Positions 20,911-21,921 of a stretch of DNA of 21,921 nucleotides are shown piece after piece. The notes beneath the pieces were generated by a model. It searched no databases. It was not told where the DNA came from and saw only the letters and a list, made by a program, of their open reading frames with translations. Numbering within the stretch: position 1 is the stretch's first letter; each line of letters begins with the position of its first letter. A program made the translations under genes and the position numbers. The DNA is from Deltaproteobacteria bacterium (GTDB lineage Bacteria; Desulfobacterota; Syntrophia; Syntrophales; UBA5619): contig JAMDBG010000167.1 in the NCBI GenBank assembly GCA_023487865.1, positions 23,901-45,821 of the forward strand, in the 5' to 3' direction.

Positions 20911-21921
20911 TTATGAATTAAACCTGTCAAAGCCCCTGCCGGAGAGGGCCATGTCGAGAAGCTGCATGGGGTGAAGGACCGCGATCCGATCCTGCTCTCC
21001 CATATTGCCGCCGATGGTCGTTCGGCATCCCGGACATCCCGTGACAACGATACGGGCGCCTGTCTCGCGGATGCGCCTGATCTTTTTTTCAGTGATCCCT
21101 TTGGAAACCCCGGGAAAATCGAACTGGAATGACCCGCCTCCGCCGCAGCAGGTGTTTGCCTCTTCCATTTCGACATATTCGAATTGAGGCAATGCCCTGA
21201 GGATCTCTCTCGGGGCAGCGCTGATCCCCTGGGCGCGGACCAGGTGGCAGGGATCGTGGTAGGTCACCCGGATCTTCTCTCCTTTATAGTCCTTCGGCAG
21301 GGGAAGCCGGTCGATCCTCGCCGCCACATACTCCATGACATCCCGGGTCTTCCCCTTGAGGACCTCCGCCCGGGTGGTGTCCATCCCCTTGCGTCTGAGA
21401 AGATCGATATACTCCTTCTTGAAAGCGGCCCCGCAGGTGGCGCAGTCCACCAGGACCGCATCCACCTCGGCCCGTGCAAGCGTAGCGATGTTCTTCTCCA
21501 CATTCTTCAGAGGGAGATCCCCCTCCCCGGACAGGATCGTGGCGATCCCGCAGCAATCCTCCGAGGCGGGAATTTCGATCTCGACCTGGAGCTGCTTGAG
21601 GACATTCACCACCGCCTGCCCGACATCTTCTGCGAAATAATTGGTAAAGCAGCCGGTAAAATAGAAGACGTGGCCTTTCGGTTCGCCGTCGGGGCGGATC
21701 ATCCCGTCAAACCGATCACGAAAGGGCTGGGGATTGACCAGCGGAAGTCTTCCGGCAGGGATGTTTCCTATCCGCATCCCCTTGGCGAGTTTCTCCACCA
21801 GCCAGTTGCGGCCGAGTCTGGCAAAGATCATCGAGGCATGGAGTAACGATTCGTTGGTCAGGAGCTGGAAGACAAAACGCTTCTTCCAGTCCAGTCCGTA
21901 CTGATTGACCAGTTCCGCCCT
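20911..21921 (-). CDS. CCG-domain iron-sulfur protein, GlcF/LutA/HdrD-like (5' end outside window)
   Basis: The frame is open to the right edge, so only the C-terminal 336 residues are visible; an internal ATG at 21831 is not the start. It carries two cysteine-rich CCG domains. The first has FTGCFTN and later EDCCG. The second has HDPCHLVRAQG, NTCCGGGG and a closing GCPGCRTTIGG. The pattern is that of the iron-sulfur subunit of glycolate/lactate oxidases (GlcF, LutA) and of HdrD-type heterodisulfide reductases. An N-terminal 2x4Fe-4S ferredoxin domain is expected upstream, outside the window, and so is an FAD-linked GlcD partner (inference). Likely role: electron transfer from a 2-hydroxyacid oxidase. 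It ends 222 nt from the HU/IHF-like gene, convergent with it. Confidence 0.85.
   Translation of the reverse strand, partial: RAELVNQYGLDWKKRFVFQLLTNESLLHASMIFARLGRNWLVEKLAKGMRIGNIPAGRLPLVNPQPFRDRFDGMIRPDGEPKGHVFYFTGCFTNYFAEDVGQAVVNVLKQLQVEIEIPASEDCCGIATILSGEGDLPLKNVEKNIATLARAEVDAVLVDCATCGAAFKKEYIDLLRRKGMDTTRAEVLKGKTRDVMEYVAARIDRLPLPKDYKGEKIRVTYHDPCHLVRAQGISAAPREILRALPQFEYVEMEEANTCCGGGGSFQFDFPGVSKGITEKKIRRIRETGARIVVTGCPGCRTTIGGNMGEQDRIAVLHPMQLLDMALSGRGFDRFNS

Overview
The window looks like chromosomal DNA of a strictly or facultatively anaerobic bacterium, most plausibly a Desulfobacterota/Syntrophales-type deltaproteobacterium. This is inference from GC-rich core genes with strong AGGAG ribosome binding sites, a CoA-disulfide-reductase/rhodanese fusion, a long PurL with a separate PurQ, an Aquifex-type aconitase, a GlcF/HdrD-like CCG protein and a selenocysteine codon. 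No rRNA, tRNA, CRISPR array or intact insertion sequence was seen.

Layout. Positions 1-334 hold an exact inverted 105-bp copy of part of the neighbouring malate dehydrogenase gene, an unidentified gene tail and the mdh terminator. Then come mdh (-), a 19-codon SDR-like upstream ORF and glmM (+). These are followed by a minus-strand pair (FAD/rhodanese disulfide reductase plus a 79-aa protein) and a HAD phosphatase (-). Next are a Gfo/Idh/MocA oxidoreductase (+), a gamma-class carbonic anhydrase family protein (-) with a structured leader, a small exported protein (+) and a zinc-dependent MDR dehydrogenase (-). Positions 9783-10830 carry two overlapping minus-strand YeeE/YedE half-transporters. 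Positions 11142-15036 are purL-purQ (+), and 15115-18873 an aconitase / D-2-hydroxyacid dehydrogenase / HpcH-type aldolase operon (+). The AT-richer stretch 18874-20910 contains hairpins, a lipoprotein, a small exported protein that may be broken, and an HU/IHF-family gene behind a CRP-like site. A GlcF-like iron-sulfur protein (-) runs off the right edge.

Main discovery. The upstream YeeE gene appears to stop at a TGA at 10434-10432, but the same frame continues with the family's own sequence for 42 more codons. The TGA occupies the position of the cysteine in the usual GGCTSGHG-type motif (here DG-U-PSGHG). It is followed 15 nt later by a perfect 6-bp hairpin with a GGUCUU loop, matching a bacterial SECIS. 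I therefore annotate 10303-10830 as a selenoprotein YeeE rather than a truncated 132-aa protein. Its partner YeeE half (9783-10316) keeps a cysteine in GYCPATA, so the assembled channel would present one Sec and one Cys.

How the genes fit together. Central carbon metabolism is represented by mdh, the aconitase operon and the GlcF-like protein. Cell-wall precursor synthesis is represented by glmM, and purine synthesis by purLQ. Sulfur/selenium chemistry is represented by the CoA-disulfide-reductase/rhodanese and the YeeE pair. Several sigma70-like promoters with exact 17-nt spacers can be placed. The zinc dehydrogenase and YeeE upstream regions share a 12-bp motif (TTCCATTGAAAC) that supplies a -35-like element in both.
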